Of a stretch of DNA of 64,000 bases, positions 31,389 to 40,873 are shown piece by piece (positions within the stretch are counted from its first letter, which is position 1; each line of letters starts with the position of its first letter). Origin of the DNA: Knoellia koreensis. Its GTDB lineage: Bacteria; Actinomycetota; Actinomycetes; Actinomycetales; Dermatophilaceae. The DNA is taken from contig NZ_JABEPQ010000004.1 in assembly GCF_013041615.1 (NCBI RefSeq), positions 1 to 64,000 on the forward strand, in the 5' to 3' direction. The notes under the pieces were generated by a model that worked only from the letters and a program-made list of their open reading frames with translations, did no database searches and had not been told where the DNA came from. The position numbers and the translations under genes were made by a program.

Positions 31389-32474
31389 TCAGACAATCAC
31401 TGGTTCGTTGACGAGGGTGACGCCGAACGCGTCGTGCACGCCGTCGCGGATGTGCCGCGCCAGGGCAAGCACGTCGTATGCCGTGGCGTCACCGCGGTTG
31501 GTGATGGCCAGCGTGTGCTTGGTCGAGAGAGCCGCTCCGCTGCCGGGGAGGGCGAAGCCCTTGCCGAAGCCGGCCTGGTCGATGAGCCACGCCGCCGAGG
31601 TCTTGACGTTGCCGTCGGGGTCCGCGAACCGCGGCGGCGTGGGTCCATCAGCGCCGAGCCGTTCGGCCGCACGCTGCTCGAGGGCGGCGAACCGGTCGGC
31701 CGACAGGATCGGGTTGGTGAAGAACGACCCGCACGACCAGGTGTCGTGGTCGTCGGCATCGAGCACCATGCCGCGCCGCCGCCGCTGCGCCAGCACGGCC
31801 TCGCGCGCGTCGGTCAACGGCACCCGGTCGCCCACGGCGACGTCGAGCTGACGCGCCAGGTCGGCATACCCGATCGGCGCGCTCTGCTCGCGCGGGATGA
31901 GCTGGAAGAGCACGTCGAGGACGACGTAGCGGCCGCTCGGCCCCCCGCGGAACCCCGCGCCCTTGAACAGCGAGTGGCGGTAGGTGAAGGCGCAGTCGAG
32001 GTTCGCGAAGGTGCGCACGGCGTGCTCGTGCCGGTCCCAGACGCGCACCGAGGCGATGGTCTGGGCAACCTCCTGGCCGTAGGCACCGACGTTCTGCACC
32101 GGCGTCGCGCCGGTGCCGCCGGGGATGCCGGACAGCGCCTCGATGCCCGACCAGCCCTCGGCGACGGCTCGCGCGACGAACTCGTCCCACGGCACGCCTG
32201 TGGCCACGCGCACCATGACGCCACCGCACGCGTCGGCCGACTCCACCGCCACCCCGTCGGTCGCGACCTGCAGCACCGTGCCCGGGAAGCCCTCGTCGGG
32301 GAGCACGACGTTGGAGCCACCGGTGAGGACGAGCAGCGGCTCGTCGGCGTCGTCCACCTCGCGCACGGTGTCGACGACCTCGTCGGTGGTCTGGGCGACC
32401 ACGAGCCGCGCAGCCGGGCCGCCCACCCGCATCGTCGTCAACGGCGCGAGCGGGGCGTCGAAGGTCTCCTGCAT
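31389..32474 (-). CDS. murB: UDP-N-acetylmuramate dehydrogenase
   Basis: This FAD enzyme reduces UDP-GlcNAc-enolpyruvate to UDP-MurNAc in peptidoglycan synthesis; it has 361 residues. The FAD-binding motifs R-V-G-G-P-A-A-R, L-T-G-G-S-N-V-V and S-G-I-P-G-G-T-G-A-T-P-V-Q-N-V-G-A-Y-G are present. The substrate-binding Y-R-H-S, the catalytic Ser in C-G-S-F-F-T-N-P and the C-terminal L-I-D-Q-A-G-F-G-K-G-F are also visible. It overlaps the stop of the dehydratase gene by one base and so is probably part of the rpmG-dehydratase-murB transcription unit. Confidence 0.95.
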   Translation of the reverse strand: MQETFDAPLAPLTTMRVGGPAARLVVAQTTDEVVDTVREVDDADEPLLVLTGGSNVVLPDEGFPGTVLQVATDGVAVESADACGGVMVRVATGVPWDEFVARAVAEGWSGIEALSGIPGGTGATPVQNVGAYGQEVAQTIASVRVWDRHEHAVRTFANLDCAFTYRHSLFKGAGFRGGPSGRYVVLDVLFQLIPREQSAPIGYADLARQLDVAVGDRVPLTDAREAVLAQRRRRGMVLDADDHDTWSCGSFFTNPILSADRFAALEQRAAERLGADGPTPPRFADPDGNVKTSAAWLIDQAGFGKGFALPGSGAALSTKHTLAITNRGDATAYDVLALARHIRDGVHDAFGVTLVNEPVIV

Positions 32475-32896
32475 CAGGCGAGCGCCACGACCGCCTGGCA
32501 GCGGCCGAGGACCTTGGTGTCGCCGGCCGTGACGCCGAGCTCGACGGTCGCGCGGCGGGTGTCCTCGTCGAGCGACTTCACCGTGCCGGTGACGACGATC
32601 TCGGTGCCCTCGCGCGGCACGACGACCATCGAGGTGAACCGGGTGCCGAACTCCACGATGCGCCCGCCGTCGCCGAGCCACTGCTCGAGCACCGACCCGG
32701 CGGCGCCCATGGTCCACATGCCGTGGGCGATGATGTCGGGCAGGCCGACCGTCTTGGCGAAGTCCTCGTCCTGGTGGATGGGGTTCTGGTCACCGGAGGC
32801 GTTCGCGTAGGCCACGAGCGTCTCGCGGCCCACCGGTACTGCCGTCGGGCCGAACGTCTCGCCGACGGAAACCTCGTCGAAGCTGCGGACCGCCAT
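32474..32896 (-). CDS. MaoC family dehydratase, HadB-like
   Basis: This 140-residue hotdog-fold protein has the hydratase-2 motif Y-A-N-A-S-G-D-Q-N-P-I-H-Q-D, with catalytic Asp and His, followed by G-L-P-D-I-I-A-H-G-M-W-T-M-G. Position and sequence match mycobacterial HadB (Rv0636), the catalytic half of a 3-hydroxyacyl-ACP dehydratase. I prefer ATG 32896 because GGAGGGG is well spaced from it; a GTG at 32902 overlaps the upstream stop. It is coupled to the HadA-like gene before it. The substrate in a bacterium probably lacking mycolates is uncertain. Confidence 0.82.
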   Translation of the reverse strand: MAVRSFDEVSVGETFGPTAVPVGRETLVAYANASGDQNPIHQDEDFAKTVGLPDIIAHGMWTMGAAGSVLEQWLGDGGRIVEFGTRFTSMVVVPREGTEIVVTGTVKSLDEDTRRATVELGVTAGDTKVLGRCQAVVALA

Positions 32897-32898
32897 GC

Positions 32899-33345
32899 TC
32901 ACTCCCCTCCCCGGATCACGATGGTCGACGTCGAGGTGGTGAGCGCCTCGCCGCCGTCGGTAGCGAGCTCGGCGCGGGTCGTCACCATCGTGTGGCCGCC
33001 GGCCTGGCGCACCGAGTCGACGGTGAGGGTGCCGAGCACCTGGTCGCCGGCGGTGATCGGTCGGTGGTGGACGAACTTCTGCTCGCCGTGGACCACCCGG
33101 CTGAAGTCGACCCCCGCCTCGGGGTCGGCGATGAACTGCCGGTCGACCTGCTGGGCCAGCGACACCGCGAAGGTCGGCGGCGCGATCACGTCGCGGTACC
33201 CCGCGGCCCGCGCCGCCTCGGCGTCGGTGTGCACCGGGTCGGTGCTGCTCACCGCGAGGGCGAACGCGGCGATCCCGGCCGCGTCCACGGCATACGGGCC
33301 ACTGGGCGGGTAGGTGCGCCCCACGAACTCTGCGTTGACGGCCAT
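32899..33345 (-). CDS. FAS1-like/MaoC N-terminal dehydratase, HadA-like
   Basis: This 148-residue protein begins M-A-V-N-A-E-F-V-G-R-T-Y-P-P, as does the MaoC_dehydrat_N family. It carries A-A-R-A-A-G-Y-R-D-V-I-A-P-P-T-F and F-V-H-H-R-P-I-T-A-G-D, and lacks the catalytic Asp-His of its partner. This matches HadA (Rv0635), the substrate-binding half of the heterodimer. In M. tuberculosis the order rpmG2-hadA-hadB upstream of secE-nusG is the same. I infer a shared ancestral arrangement with a role in fatty-acid elongation or another acyl hydration. Confidence 0.8.
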   Translation of the reverse strand: MAVNAEFVGRTYPPSGPYAVDAAGIAAFALAVSSTDPVHTDAEAARAAGYRDVIAPPTFAVSLAQQVDRQFIADPEAGVDFSRVVHGEQKFVHHRPITAGDQVLGTLTVDSVRQAGGHTMVTTRAELATDGGEALTTSTSTIVIRGGE

Positions 33346-33401
33346 GGCGCCCACCCTATTGCGCCCGCCCGCGCCCACGCGAAGCCGTCCGGACACGCGA
33401 A

Positions 33402-33437
33402 AGCCGCCCGTCGGTTCGCGTTGGACCGGGGGCGGCT
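33402..33437 (-). terminator. hairpin after rpmG
   Basis: AGCCGCCC (33402-33409) and GGGCGGCT (33430-33437) pair, with further G/C pairing inward through a small bulge. It lies 28 bp past the rpmG stop and before the dehydratase genes. No U-tract is present. Confidence 0.45.
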
Positions 33438-33465
33438 GTCGTCTGGGTGCGCCGGAGCGCGAGGG

Positions 33466-33636
33466 TCAGCGGGTCTCGCGGTGGAGGGTGTGCCGGCCGT
33501 CGCGGGGGCAGAACTTCTTCATCTCCAGGCGGTCGGGGTTGTTCCGACGGTTCTTCTTGGTGATGTAGTTGCGCTCCTTGCACTCCACGCACGCCAAGGT
33601 GATCTTGGGGCGGACGTCTGCGCTCTTGCTAGCCAC
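33466..33636 (-). CDS. rpmG: 50S ribosomal protein L33 with altered zinc ribbon
   Basis: This 56-residue L33 starts at GTG 33636: [14 protein letters not shown]. The first zinc knuckle is intact (Cys16-V-E-Cys19), but the second reads Cys43-P-R-Asp46 where L33 proteins of this type usually have C-P-x-C. I checked the codons and the fourth ligand is GAC (Asp). The body [14 protein letters not shown] and the terminal H-R-E-T-R are canonical. It lies next to two tRNA genes and upstream of the HadA/B-like genes. Confidence 0.95.
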   Translation of the reverse strand: MASKSADVRPKITLACVECKERNYITKKNRRNNPDRLEMKKFCPRDGRHTLHRETR

Positions 33637-33770
33637 GGGGCAACCTGCTCTCGAAACTGACGGGTGGAACTGCTGAGACTGTGAGCCCGTGCTCGGGGTC
33701 GGAGCGACCCGCAGCACGCGGCGACACGTCAGGATACGCGACCGCAGGGAGATTCCTGAAATCGCTGTCG

Positions 33771-33844
33771 TAGCGGGAGCGGGGCTCGATCCCGCGACCT
33801 CACGATTATGAGTCGTGCGCTCTAACCAGCTGAGCTATCCCGCC
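33771..33844 (-). tRNA. tRNA-Met, elongator type (anticodon CAT)
   Basis: This is a 74-nt cloverleaf on the minus strand: acceptor GGCGGGA/TCCCGCT with a G-U first pair, D-arm AGCTC/GAGC, anticodon loop CTCATAA, and T-arm GCGGG-ATCGAGC-CCCGC. CCA is not encoded. The paired first acceptor base argues against initiator tRNA. Confidence 0.95.
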
Positions 33845-33876
33845 GTGGGGAACGGCGCTCGGTGACGCCGACCCAG

Positions 33877-33949
33877 AGCCCCCTGTCGGAATCGAACCGA
33901 CGACCTTTTCCTTACCATGGAAACGCTCTGCCGACTGAGCTAAGGGGGC
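33877..33949 (-). tRNA. tRNA-Thr (anticodon GGT)
   Basis: This is a 73-nt cloverleaf: acceptor GCCCCCT/AGGGGGC, D-arm GCTC/GAGC, anticodon stem TTTCC/GGAAA with loop ATGGTAA, and T-arm GTCGG-TTCGATT-CCGAC. CCA is not encoded. It lies 32 bp upstream of tRNA-Met and is probably co-transcribed with it and rpmG. Confidence 0.96.
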
Positions 33950-34029
33950 CTGCCGCGACCGACGCGGCAGGGCCGCGCGGAAGTGCGACGGTGAGACTAC
34001 AGGCTCACGTGGCCGGGAGTGAAATCGGC

Positions 34030-34479
34030 TCAGGGCTTGGGGTGGACGAGCTCGGAGATGCGCGCGATGGCGTATGCGTAGCCGCTCGGGCCGCACCCGA
34101 CGATGACCCCGGTGGACACCGCCGACAGGTAGCTGTGGTGGCGGAACTCCTCGCGCGCGAACGTGTTCGACAGGTGCACCTCGAAGATCGGCGCCGACAC
34201 CGCGGCGAGCGCGTCACGCAGTGCGACGGAGGTGTGCGAGTAGGCGCCGGCGTTGACGACGAACCCGGCCGCGTCGTGGCGACGCTCGTGGATCGCGTCG
34301 ATGAGCTCGCCCTCGTGGTTGCTCTGCCGGAAGTCGACGGAGAGCCCGGCCAGGCTGGCGGCCTTGCGGCACAGCGCCTCCACGTCGGCGAGGGTGTCGT
34401 GGCCGTAGATCTCGGGCTCGCGCTCACCCAGCAGGTTGAGGTTGGGGCCGTTGAGGACGACGACGGTCGGCTCGCTCAT
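34030..34479 (-). CDS. aroQ: type II 3-dehydroquinate dehydratase
   Basis: This 149-residue enzyme dehydrates 3-dehydroquinate in the shikimate pathway. Type II features are clear: [14 protein letters not shown] with the flexible-loop Arg20 and catalytic Tyr25, F-R-Q-S-N-H-E-G, the N-A-G-A-Y-S-H-T-S block, and E-V-H-L-S-N with the catalytic His. ATG 34479 follows AGGAGC. No other shikimate genes are near. Confidence 0.96.
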   Translation of the reverse strand: MSEPTVVVLNGPNLNLLGEREPEIYGHDTLADVEALCRKAASLAGLSVDFRQSNHEGELIDAIHERRHDAAGFVVNAGAYSHTSVALRDALAAVSAPIFEVHLSNTFAREEFRHHSYLSAVSTGVIVGCGPSGYAYAIARISELVHPKP

Positions 34480-34662
34480 GGGGATGCTCCTGTGCTGGCT
34501 GTATGCCGCGTGGCTGGGGTTGGTGGGGCAACGCTGCCATGCGGGTCGTTCCCCTCAGGGTAGGTCAGCGCAGGTCGGCATGACCGGATGAGCGCGGGGT
34601 CAGCCGTTCGGTGGGCGGCTGGATTCGGACCGGAGGGGCGGCGCCGTCCGCGGTCGAGCAGG

Positions 34663-36081
34663 ATGGGCCCGGTGACCAGATCGACGGACCAGCCGGGGTT
34701 CACGGGTGCGCTCGGGCTCGTGTCGGCCAGCACGCTCGTCTCGATGGTCGCGTATGCCGCGCCGCTGGGGAACGCGGTCACCCTCACCCGTGCGTTCGCC
34801 GCGTCGACGGCGGGCACCACGTGGATCCTCAGCTCGATGAGCGTGGGGCTGGCCGTCGCGATGCTGGGCGCCGGGGTGCTGGCCGACGAGGTCGGGCGGC
34901 GGCGGATCTTCCGGGTGGGCGCGGCGGTGTTCGCGCTCGGCTCGGTCGCGTGCACCGCGGCCACGTTCGGCGGGCACGCGGCCGCGACAGCGGTCTTCGT
35001 CGGGGGCCGGGTCGTCGAGGGGCTCGGCGCCGCCGGGATGATCGCGACCGGGCTCGGCCTGGTCGCGTCGTTGGCGACCGACGACCACCACCGGACGGCT
35101 GCGTCGCGCTGGTGGGCCGTGGCGATGGGCGCCGGCATCGCGCTCGGGCCGGTGCTCGCGGGCCTCTTCGACGAGGTGGGAGCCTCGTGGTGGCCTGCGA
35201 CCTACTGGCTCCTGGCCGCCGCGGGGGTGGTGGTGACGGTCGCGGGTGGACGGATGCTGCCCGAGGTGGCGGCGACCCAGCGACGGCGGCTCGACGTGCT
35301 CGGCCTGGTGCTGCTCACGGTGAGCCTGTGCCTGCTGCTCGTCGCCCTGGTAGAGACCCGGAGCGGGTCGACGACTGCGGCGTGGGCGACGGGCGCCGGT
35401 GGGCTGGTCTTGCTGGGCGCGCTGGTGGCCTCACAGCTGCGCCGCAGCACCACGCTCGTGGAGCGAGACCTGCTGCGCCGCAACGACTTTCACGCAGCCA
35501 ATGTGGCCGCGCTCGTCTGTGGGCTCGGCGTGATCGCCATCATGTCGTTCTCCTGCACCTACCTGACCCGGGCCCTCGGGATCACGACCCTGCAGGCCGG
35601 GCTGCTCCTGGGCCTGTGGTCCGGGACGAGCGCGCTGGCCGCCCTCGCGGCGCGCTCGTTGCTGGCGCGGATTCCGGGCAACCGCCAGCTCGCGCTGGGC
35701 CTCGTGGGTGTGGGGGTCGGCATCGCGCTGCTGACCGGTGTCGCGCCGGGCTCGCCTGCGTGGCACGTGGTGCCGGGCATGCTGGTGGCCGGGGTCGCGT
35801 CCGGGGTACTCAACGCCGGGCTGGCGCGGCAGGCCGTGGCCTCCGTGCCGCCCGACCGCGCCGCGATGGGGACGGGCTCTAACAACACGATGCGCTACTT
35901 CGGCTCGTCGCTGGGCGTCACGCTCGTGAGCGTCATCGCGCTCGGCGCGGCCGACATCGGTGCCGGCTGGACCGTCGCGGCATGGGTCTGCGCCGCCGTG
36001 TCGGTGGCCGGCGCCGTCGGGGTGGTGCTGCTGGGCCGCACCACTCCTGGAGAGAGGCCGTCCGCGAGCGCCAACGGGTGA
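34663..36081 (+). CDS. MFS transporter, drug-exporter-like
   Basis: This 472-residue major facilitator protein has about 12-14 membrane segments. The loop after helix 2 carries A-D-E-V-G-R-R-R-I-F-R-V, the MFS motif A, and helix 5 carries the exporter motif region G-A-G-I-A-L-G-P-V-L-A-G, pointing to the DHA2 type. The start is ATG 34663 or GTG 34672. The substrate is unknown. It is convergent with coxG, with only 13 bp between the stops. Confidence 0.87.
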   Translation: MGPVTRSTDQPGFTGALGLVSASTLVSMVAYAAPLGNAVTLTRAFAASTAGTTWILSSMSVGLAVAMLGAGVLADEVGRRRIFRVGAAVFALGSVACTAATFGGHAAATAVFVGGRVVEGLGAAGMIATGLGLVASLATDDHHRTAASRWWAVAMGAGIALGPVLAGLFDEVGASWWPATYWLLAAAGVVVTVAGGRMLPEVAATQRRRLDVLGLVLLTVSLCLLLVALVETRSGSTTAAWATGAGGLVLLGALVASQLRRSTTLVERDLLRRNDFHAANVAALVCGLGVIAIMSFSCTYLTRALGITTLQAGLLLGLWSGTSALAALAARSLLARIPGNRQLALGLVGVGVGIALLTGVAPGSPAWHVVPGMLVAGVASGVLNAGLARQAVASVPPDRAAMGTGSNNTMRYFGSSLGVTLVSVIALGAADIGAGWTVAAWVCAAVSVAGAVGVVLLGRTTPGERPSASANG

Positions 36082-36094
36082 CGGGCGGCCTGCC

Positions 36095-36913
36095 CTACCT
36101 CGACCGGATGAACCGGCGCACCACCGCGAAGGCCGTGACCGCGCCGAGGACGGCGGCCAGCGGCTTGGCGTAGCTGCGCAGCAGGACCGGCAGGACGGTG
36201 GCGCCCAGGTCGAGCGCGTCGTCCTGCGCCGGCGCGGACGTGGTGCGCGACGGGCTGGGTGCCGGCCTGGCCGCGGGCGAGGGAGTGGGGGTCGCGGGCG
36301 GGGTCGTCGAGGTGGCGTCACCCGACGAGCCCGTGGCCGCCGACGTGGTGGCGGCTGACGCTGCGGCCGCAGTCGCGGCAGCCGTCTTCGCGGCCGAGCC
36401 ACTGGTGTCCGCGGCACCCGCGTCCGACCCGGTCAACGTGGTGGACTCGGCCGACGGCTCCTCGGCGCCTCCGCCGACCTTTCCCTCGATACAGGTGATG
36501 AACTGCTGGAGCAGCTTGTCCGACACGTCCTGCATGACGCCGCGGCCGAACTGCGCCGGCTTGCCGGTGATGGCGAGGTCGGTCGTCACGTCGGCCTTCG
36601 TCTGGTTGTCACCGGCGTCGGTGAGCTGGATCGTCACGGTGGCGCCGGCGGTGCCGTTGCCCCGCTTGTCCTTGCCCTTGGCCTCGATCACGGCCCGGTG
36701 CGCGGCGTCGTCGCGCTCGGTGAAGGCGCCGGTCCCGGCATACTGCAACGCAATCGGGCCGAGCTTGACCTTCACCGTCCCCGCGAAGCCGTCGTCGCTG
36801 ACCTCGGTGACGGTCGCGCCCGGAAAGCAGCCACCGACCTTCTCGAGGTCCATGAACGTCGCCCACGTCTCCTCGACGGAGGCCGGGACGGTGAACGAGT
36901 GCTTCAGGTCCAT
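36095..36913 (-). CDS. coxG: CoxG family SRPBCC protein with C-terminal membrane anchor
   Basis: This 272-residue protein has an N-terminal SRPBCC/CoxG domain (about 1-150): M-D-L-K-H-S-F-T-V-P-A-S-V-E-E-T-W, D-L-E-K-V-G-G-C-F-P-G-A and F-G-R-G-V-M-Q-D-V-S. An Ala/Thr/Ser/Pro-rich linker and a C-terminal hydrophobic helix (V-L-G-A-V-T-A-F-A-V-V) with a basic tail follow. CoxG in CO dehydrogenase systems is thought to tether the enzyme to the membrane, which fits this layout. It is the last gene of the operon, 4 bp after coxM. Confidence 0.88.
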   Translation of the reverse strand: MDLKHSFTVPASVEETWATFMDLEKVGGCFPGATVTEVSDDGFAGTVKVKLGPIALQYAGTGAFTERDDAAHRAVIEAKGKDKRGNGTAGATVTIQLTDAGDNQTKADVTTDLAITGKPAQFGRGVMQDVSDKLLQQFITCIEGKVGGGAEEPSAESTTLTGSDAGAADTSGSAAKTAAATAAAASAATTSAATGSSGDATSTTPPATPTPSPAARPAPSPSRTTSAPAQDDALDLGATVLPVLLRSYAKPLAAVLGAVTAFAVVRRFIRSR

Positions 36914-36917
36914 GAGC

Positions 36918-37772
36918 TCACTTTCCGGCGGCCGCCAGGACCGCTCGTCGGGTCAGCACCGTGGCGAGGTGCTTGCGGTAGTCGCTGTCGCCGTTGAGGT
37001 CGGACGGCGGGTTGGTGCCGTCGGCCGCCGCCGCGCACGCCTCGCGCACGGCGTCGTCGGTGGCGGGCTTGCCGACGAGCGACTCCTCGACAGCGGTGGC
37101 GCGCAACGGGGTCGACCCCATGTTGGTCAGCGCGATGGCCGCCTCGGCGATGGTGTCGCCCTCGACCCGCACGGTCGCGGCGACTGCGACGATCGACCAC
37201 TGGTGGGCGACCCGCACGAACTTCTCGTACCGGCTCCCCCAGCCCGCGTGCTTCGGGATGCGGATCGAGGTCAGCAGCTCGCCGTCGCCGACTGCGGTTT
37301 CGAAGAGGTCCTTGAAGAACTCCGCCGCCGGCACGGTCCGCTCGCTCGACGGCCCGGTCACGGTGAGCACCGCGTCGAGGGCAAGGATCGGCGCGCCCAC
37401 GTCGCCGGCCGGGTCCGCGTGGACCAGCGCGCCACCGATGGTGCCGCGGTGCCGGATCTGCGGGTCGGCCACCTCGGTGACCGCGTCGTGCAGGACACCG
37501 GCGTTCTCGCGCACGAGGTCGGACGCCAGCACGTCGGCATACGTGGTCATGGCGCCGATGACGATGGAGTCACCGTCCTCGCGTATGCCGCGCAGCTCCT
37601 CGATGCGACCGAGGTCGATGATCTTCTCGGGAGCGTTGAGCCGCATGCGCAGGATTGGGAGCAGGCTCTGCCCACCGGCCAGCACCTTGGCGTCGTCCCC
37701 GGCTTCGGCGAGTGCGGCGAGCGCGTCGGCGACTGATGTGGGAGCGACGTAGTCGAACTGGGCGGGGATCAC
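36918..37772 (-). CDS. coxM: molybdenum hydroxylase FAD subunit, CoxM type
   Basis: This medium, FAD-binding subunit of a CO dehydrogenase-like enzyme has 284 residues. The FAD motifs A-G-G-Q-S-L-L-P and T-I-G-G-A-L-V-H-A-D-P-A are present, with the CoxM C-terminal domain after residue 170. It moves electrons from the iron-sulfur subunit to the acceptor. The GTG start at 37772 overlaps the coxL stop (GTGA). Gene order S-L-M is typical of form II operons. Confidence 0.93.
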   Translation of the reverse strand: MIPAQFDYVAPTSVADALAALAEAGDDAKVLAGGQSLLPILRMRLNAPEKIIDLGRIEELRGIREDGDSIVIGAMTTYADVLASDLVRENAGVLHDAVTEVADPQIRHRGTIGGALVHADPAGDVGAPILALDAVLTVTGPSSERTVPAAEFFKDLFETAVGDGELLTSIRIPKHAGWGSRYEKFVRVAHQWSIVAVAATVRVEGDTIAEAAIALTNMGSTPLRATAVEESLVGKPATDDAVREACAAAADGTNPPSDLNGDSDYRKHLATVLTRRAVLAAAGK

Positions 37773-40285
37773 TGGCCCGCTCCTTCCGTCGGGGTGCCGG
37801 TACTGCTGGCGTCGGCCGGCGCCTGGTTGGGTGCGCCCTCGTCGAAGTGCGGCTGGGCGTCACTCGTCGTGGCGTCGGACTGGTTGGCGCCGGCCGTCTG
37901 GATGGCGCGCCAGACGCGCTCGGGCGTGGCCGGCATCTGGATGTCCGTCACGCCCATCGGGCGGAGCGCGTCGACGATCGCGTTGACCACGGCCGGGGTC
38001 GAGGCGATGGTGCCCGCCTCGCCAACTCCCTTGGTGCCCAACGTGTTCGTCGTAGACGGCGTGGACCGGTGGTGCACGTCGAAGCTGATCGTGTCGGCCG
38101 CCGTGGGGAGCGTGTAGTCGACGAACGAACCGGACACCAGGGTGCCCTGGTCGTCGTAGACGGCGTCTTCCCAGAGCGCCTGCGCGATGCCCTGGACGAG
38201 TCCGCCGTGGACCTGTCCCTCCACGATGAGGGGGTTGATGACGTTGCCGATGTCGTCGACCGCGGTGTACTTGCGCATCCGGATCTGCCCGGTCTCGGTG
38301 TCGACCTCGACGGCGCACAGGTGGGTGCCGTGCGGGTAGGAGAAGTTGACCGGGTCGTAGGTGGAGTCGGCGTCGATCGACGGCTCCATCCCGTCGGGCA
38401 GGTTGTGCGCGGCGAAGGTCGCGAGCGCGATCTCCTGGATCGTCAGGCCCTGGTCGGTGCCCTTGACGCCGAACCGCCCGCCGGAGAACTCGAGGTCGTC
38501 GGCGGAGACCTCCAACAGGTGTGCCGCAACGGGTTTCGCCTTCTCGATCACCTTGTCGGCGGCGCGCACGAGCGCCTCACCACCGACGACGAGGGACCGG
38601 GAGCCGTAGGTGTCGAGACCCTTGACCGCCACCTGGGTGTCGCCATGGAGGACCTCGACGTCCTCGAACGGCACGCCGAGACGGTCGGCGACGATCTGGC
38701 TGAATGCCGTCTCGTGGCCTTGGCCGTGGGCGCTGGCGCCGGTGACGACCTCGACCTTGCCGGTGGCGAGCATCCGGACGCTGGCGCTCTCCCAGCCGCC
38801 CGCGCCGTAGTCGAGCGAACCGAGGACGCGCGACGGCGCGAGCCCGCACATCTCGGTGAAGGTCGAGATGCCGATACCGAGCTGCACAGGGTCCTTGCGG
38901 TCGCGGCGTTCCTGCTGCTCGCGGCGCAGCTCGTCGTAGCCGAAGCTCTCCTTGGCCTCGGCCGTGGCGGCCTCGTAGTTGCCGGAGTCGTACTCGAGCC
39001 CGGCGACCGTGGTGAACGGGAACTCCTCGTGCTTGATCCAGTTCTTCTCACGCAGCTCGAACGGCTCCATGCCGAGCTCGGCCGCGAGCTCATCCATCAT
39101 CCGCTCGATGCCGAACGTCGCCTCCGGGCGACCGGCGCCGCGGTAGGCGTCGGTCCAGGTCTTGTTGGTCAGGACCGTCTGGCAGGCGAAGTGGTAGGCC
39201 GGGATCTTGTAGATCGCGTTGAACATGAACGCACCCAGGACGGGCACACCACCGCCGACGACGGCGACATAGGCACCGAGGTCGGCGAGCAGCTCGACCT
39301 TGAATGCCGTGAGCTCGCCGTCCTTGGTCGCGGCGAGGGTGAGCTTCTGCCACTGGTCGCGGCCGTGGTGGGCGGACAGCAGTGACTCCGAGCGTGTCTC
39401 GGTGTACTTCACCGGCTTGCCCAGGCGGCGGGCGATGGCCCAGGCGAGCCACTCCTCCGGGGTCACCTGGAGCTTGCCACCGAAGCCACCACCGACGTCG
39501 GGGGCGATGACCCGGATCTTGGACTCGGGCACTCCGGTGGTGGCGGCGAGCGCGAAGCGCACGATGTGGGGCACCTGGGTGGCCGACCACATGACGTTCT
39601 GCTCGCCGGTCGGGTCCACCACGACCGAGCGTGGCTCCATGAACGCCGGGATCAGCCGCTGCTGGCGGAACTCGCGCTCGACGACGACACCGTCCGTGCG
39701 GGCCTTGCTGATCGCCTCCTCGACGTCGCCGCCGGTGCCGGCCTCCTTGGAGTCGAAGACCCACAGGGCCGACTTGTTGGTGCCGAGGTCGGGGTGCGCG
39801 ATGGCCTTGTCCTGCGCGGCCTCCTTGAGGTCGAGGGCCGCCGGCAGCTCCTCGTAGTCGACGTCGACGAGCTCGGCGGCGTCCCGGGCCGCGGCTGCGC
39901 TGCGGGCGACCACGACGGCGACGATCTCGCCCGCGAAGGCGACCCGGTCGACCGGCATCGGGAGGTGCGTCGGGGTCTTCTGGTCCGGCGTGATGGGCCA
40001 GGCGTTGATGAGGACGCCCTGCGACTCACCGAGGTCCTTGCCGGTGAGGACCGCATGCACGCCGGGGGCGGCCTTCGCAGCCTCGGTGTCGATCGAGGTG
40101 ATCTTCGCGTGGGCGAACGGGCTGCGCACCATCGCCAGGTGCAGCATGCCCGGCAGCTGGATGTTGTCGGTCCAGCGGGTGCGGCCGGTGATGAGGCGCT
40201 GGTCCTCCTTGCGCTTGCGCGCGGTGCCGATCTCGCCCTTGGCGTCGTCCTGCGCGGTCTCGGGGCGCTCGTCGACGGCGGTCAT
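37769..40285 (-). CDS. coxL: form II CO-dehydrogenase-like molybdenum subunit
   Basis: This large molybdopterin-cytosine-dinucleotide subunit has 838 residues. The active-site loop reads A-Y-R-G-A-G-R (residues 380-386), the form II signature; true aerobic CO dehydrogenases (form I) have A-Y-x-C-S-F-R with a copper-binding Cys, absent here. Other family landmarks are [15 protein letters not shown] and the catalytic Glu in G-V-G-E-A-G. Form II enzymes may oxidise substrates other than CO, so activity on CO should not be assumed. A low-complexity C-terminal tail of about 45 residues is unusual. The start ATG 40285 overlaps the coxS stop. Confidence 0.93.
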   Translation of the reverse strand: MTAVDERPETAQDDAKGEIGTARKRKEDQRLITGRTRWTDNIQLPGMLHLAMVRSPFAHAKITSIDTEAAKAAPGVHAVLTGKDLGESQGVLINAWPITPDQKTPTHLPMPVDRVAFAGEIVAVVVARSAAAARDAAELVDVDYEELPAALDLKEAAQDKAIAHPDLGTNKSALWVFDSKEAGTGGDVEEAISKARTDGVVVEREFRQQRLIPAFMEPRSVVVDPTGEQNVMWSATQVPHIVRFALAATTGVPESKIRVIAPDVGGGFGGKLQVTPEEWLAWAIARRLGKPVKYTETRSESLLSAHHGRDQWQKLTLAATKDGELTAFKVELLADLGAYVAVVGGGVPVLGAFMFNAIYKIPAYHFACQTVLTNKTWTDAYRGAGRPEATFGIERMMDELAAELGMEPFELREKNWIKHEEFPFTTVAGLEYDSGNYEAATAEAKESFGYDELRREQQERRDRKDPVQLGIGISTFTEMCGLAPSRVLGSLDYGAGGWESASVRMLATGKVEVVTGASAHGQGHETAFSQIVADRLGVPFEDVEVLHGDTQVAVKGLDTYGSRSLVVGGEALVRAADKVIEKAKPVAAHLLEVSADDLEFSGGRFGVKGTDQGLTIQEIALATFAAHNLPDGMEPSIDADSTYDPVNFSYPHGTHLCAVEVDTETGQIRMRKYTAVDDIGNVINPLIVEGQVHGGLVQGIAQALWEDAVYDDQGTLVSGSFVDYTLPTAADTISFDVHHRSTPSTTNTLGTKGVGEAGTIASTPAVVNAIVDALRPMGVTDIQMPATPERVWRAIQTAGANQSDATTSDAQPHFDEGAPNQAPADASSTGTPTEGAGQ

Positions 40286-40806
40286 GACTGCGCACCTGCC
40301 TTCTCGCCGGCGTCGGCGGTCGCGGTGGCGCCGGCTGACGATCCGTTGCCCGAGCCCGCCGCCTGCTGCACGGCCCGCACGATGTTGTGGTAGCCGGTGC
40401 ACCGGCACAGGTTGCCCTCGAGCCCGACGCGGATCTCGTCCTCGGTGGGGTTGGGGTTGTCGTTCAGCACGTCGATCGACTGCATGATCATGCCCGGGGT
40501 GCAGTAGCCGCACTGGAGGGCGTGGCAGTCGTGGAACGCCTGCTGCATCGGGTGCAGCTCGCCGTCGGTGGCGATGCCCTCGATCGTGGTGACCTCGTGC
40601 CCGTCGGCCTGGACGGCCAGCACGTTGCAGGACTTCACGCTGCGGCCGTCGAGGTGGACGGTGCAGGCCCCGCAGTTGCTCGTGTCGCAGCCGACGACGG
40701 TTCCGGTCTTGCCGAGCGTTTCTCGCAGGTAGTGGACGAGGAGCATCCGTGGCTCGACCTCGTCGGTGTAGTCGACGCCGTCGACCTTCACGTTGATGCG
40801 GGTCAT
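40282..40806 (-). CDS. coxS: molybdenum hydroxylase 2Fe-2S subunit, CoxS type
   Basis: This 174-residue small subunit has two [2Fe-2S] clusters. The plant-ferredoxin-type cluster uses Cys40, Cys45, Cys48 and Cys60 ([10 protein letters not shown] ... S-C-N-V). The second uses Q-C-G-Y-C-T-P-G-M and N-L-C-R-C-T-G-Y. A short Ala/Gly/Ser tail follows residue 150. ATG 40806 lies behind GAGGTGA. It is the first structural gene, 67 bp after xdhC. Confidence 0.95.
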   Translation of the reverse strand: MTRINVKVDGVDYTDEVEPRMLLVHYLRETLGKTGTVVGCDTSNCGACTVHLDGRSVKSCNVLAVQADGHEVTTIEGIATDGELHPMQQAFHDCHALQCGYCTPGMIMQSIDVLNDNPNPTEDEIRVGLEGNLCRCTGYHNIVRAVQQAAGSGNGSSAGATATADAGEKAGAQS

Positions 40807-40873
40807 TCCATCACCTCTCTGTGACGAACTGCTGCGCGGCAACAAACCCCGGTAGTCGGATCCTCTCCTGCCC

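Noticed and set aside
37769-40285. Calling CoxL a genuine aerobic CO dehydrogenase
   Set aside because: The active-site loop is A-Y-R-G-A-G-R, not the copper-binding C-S-F-R form, so CO oxidation is not supported by sequence alone.
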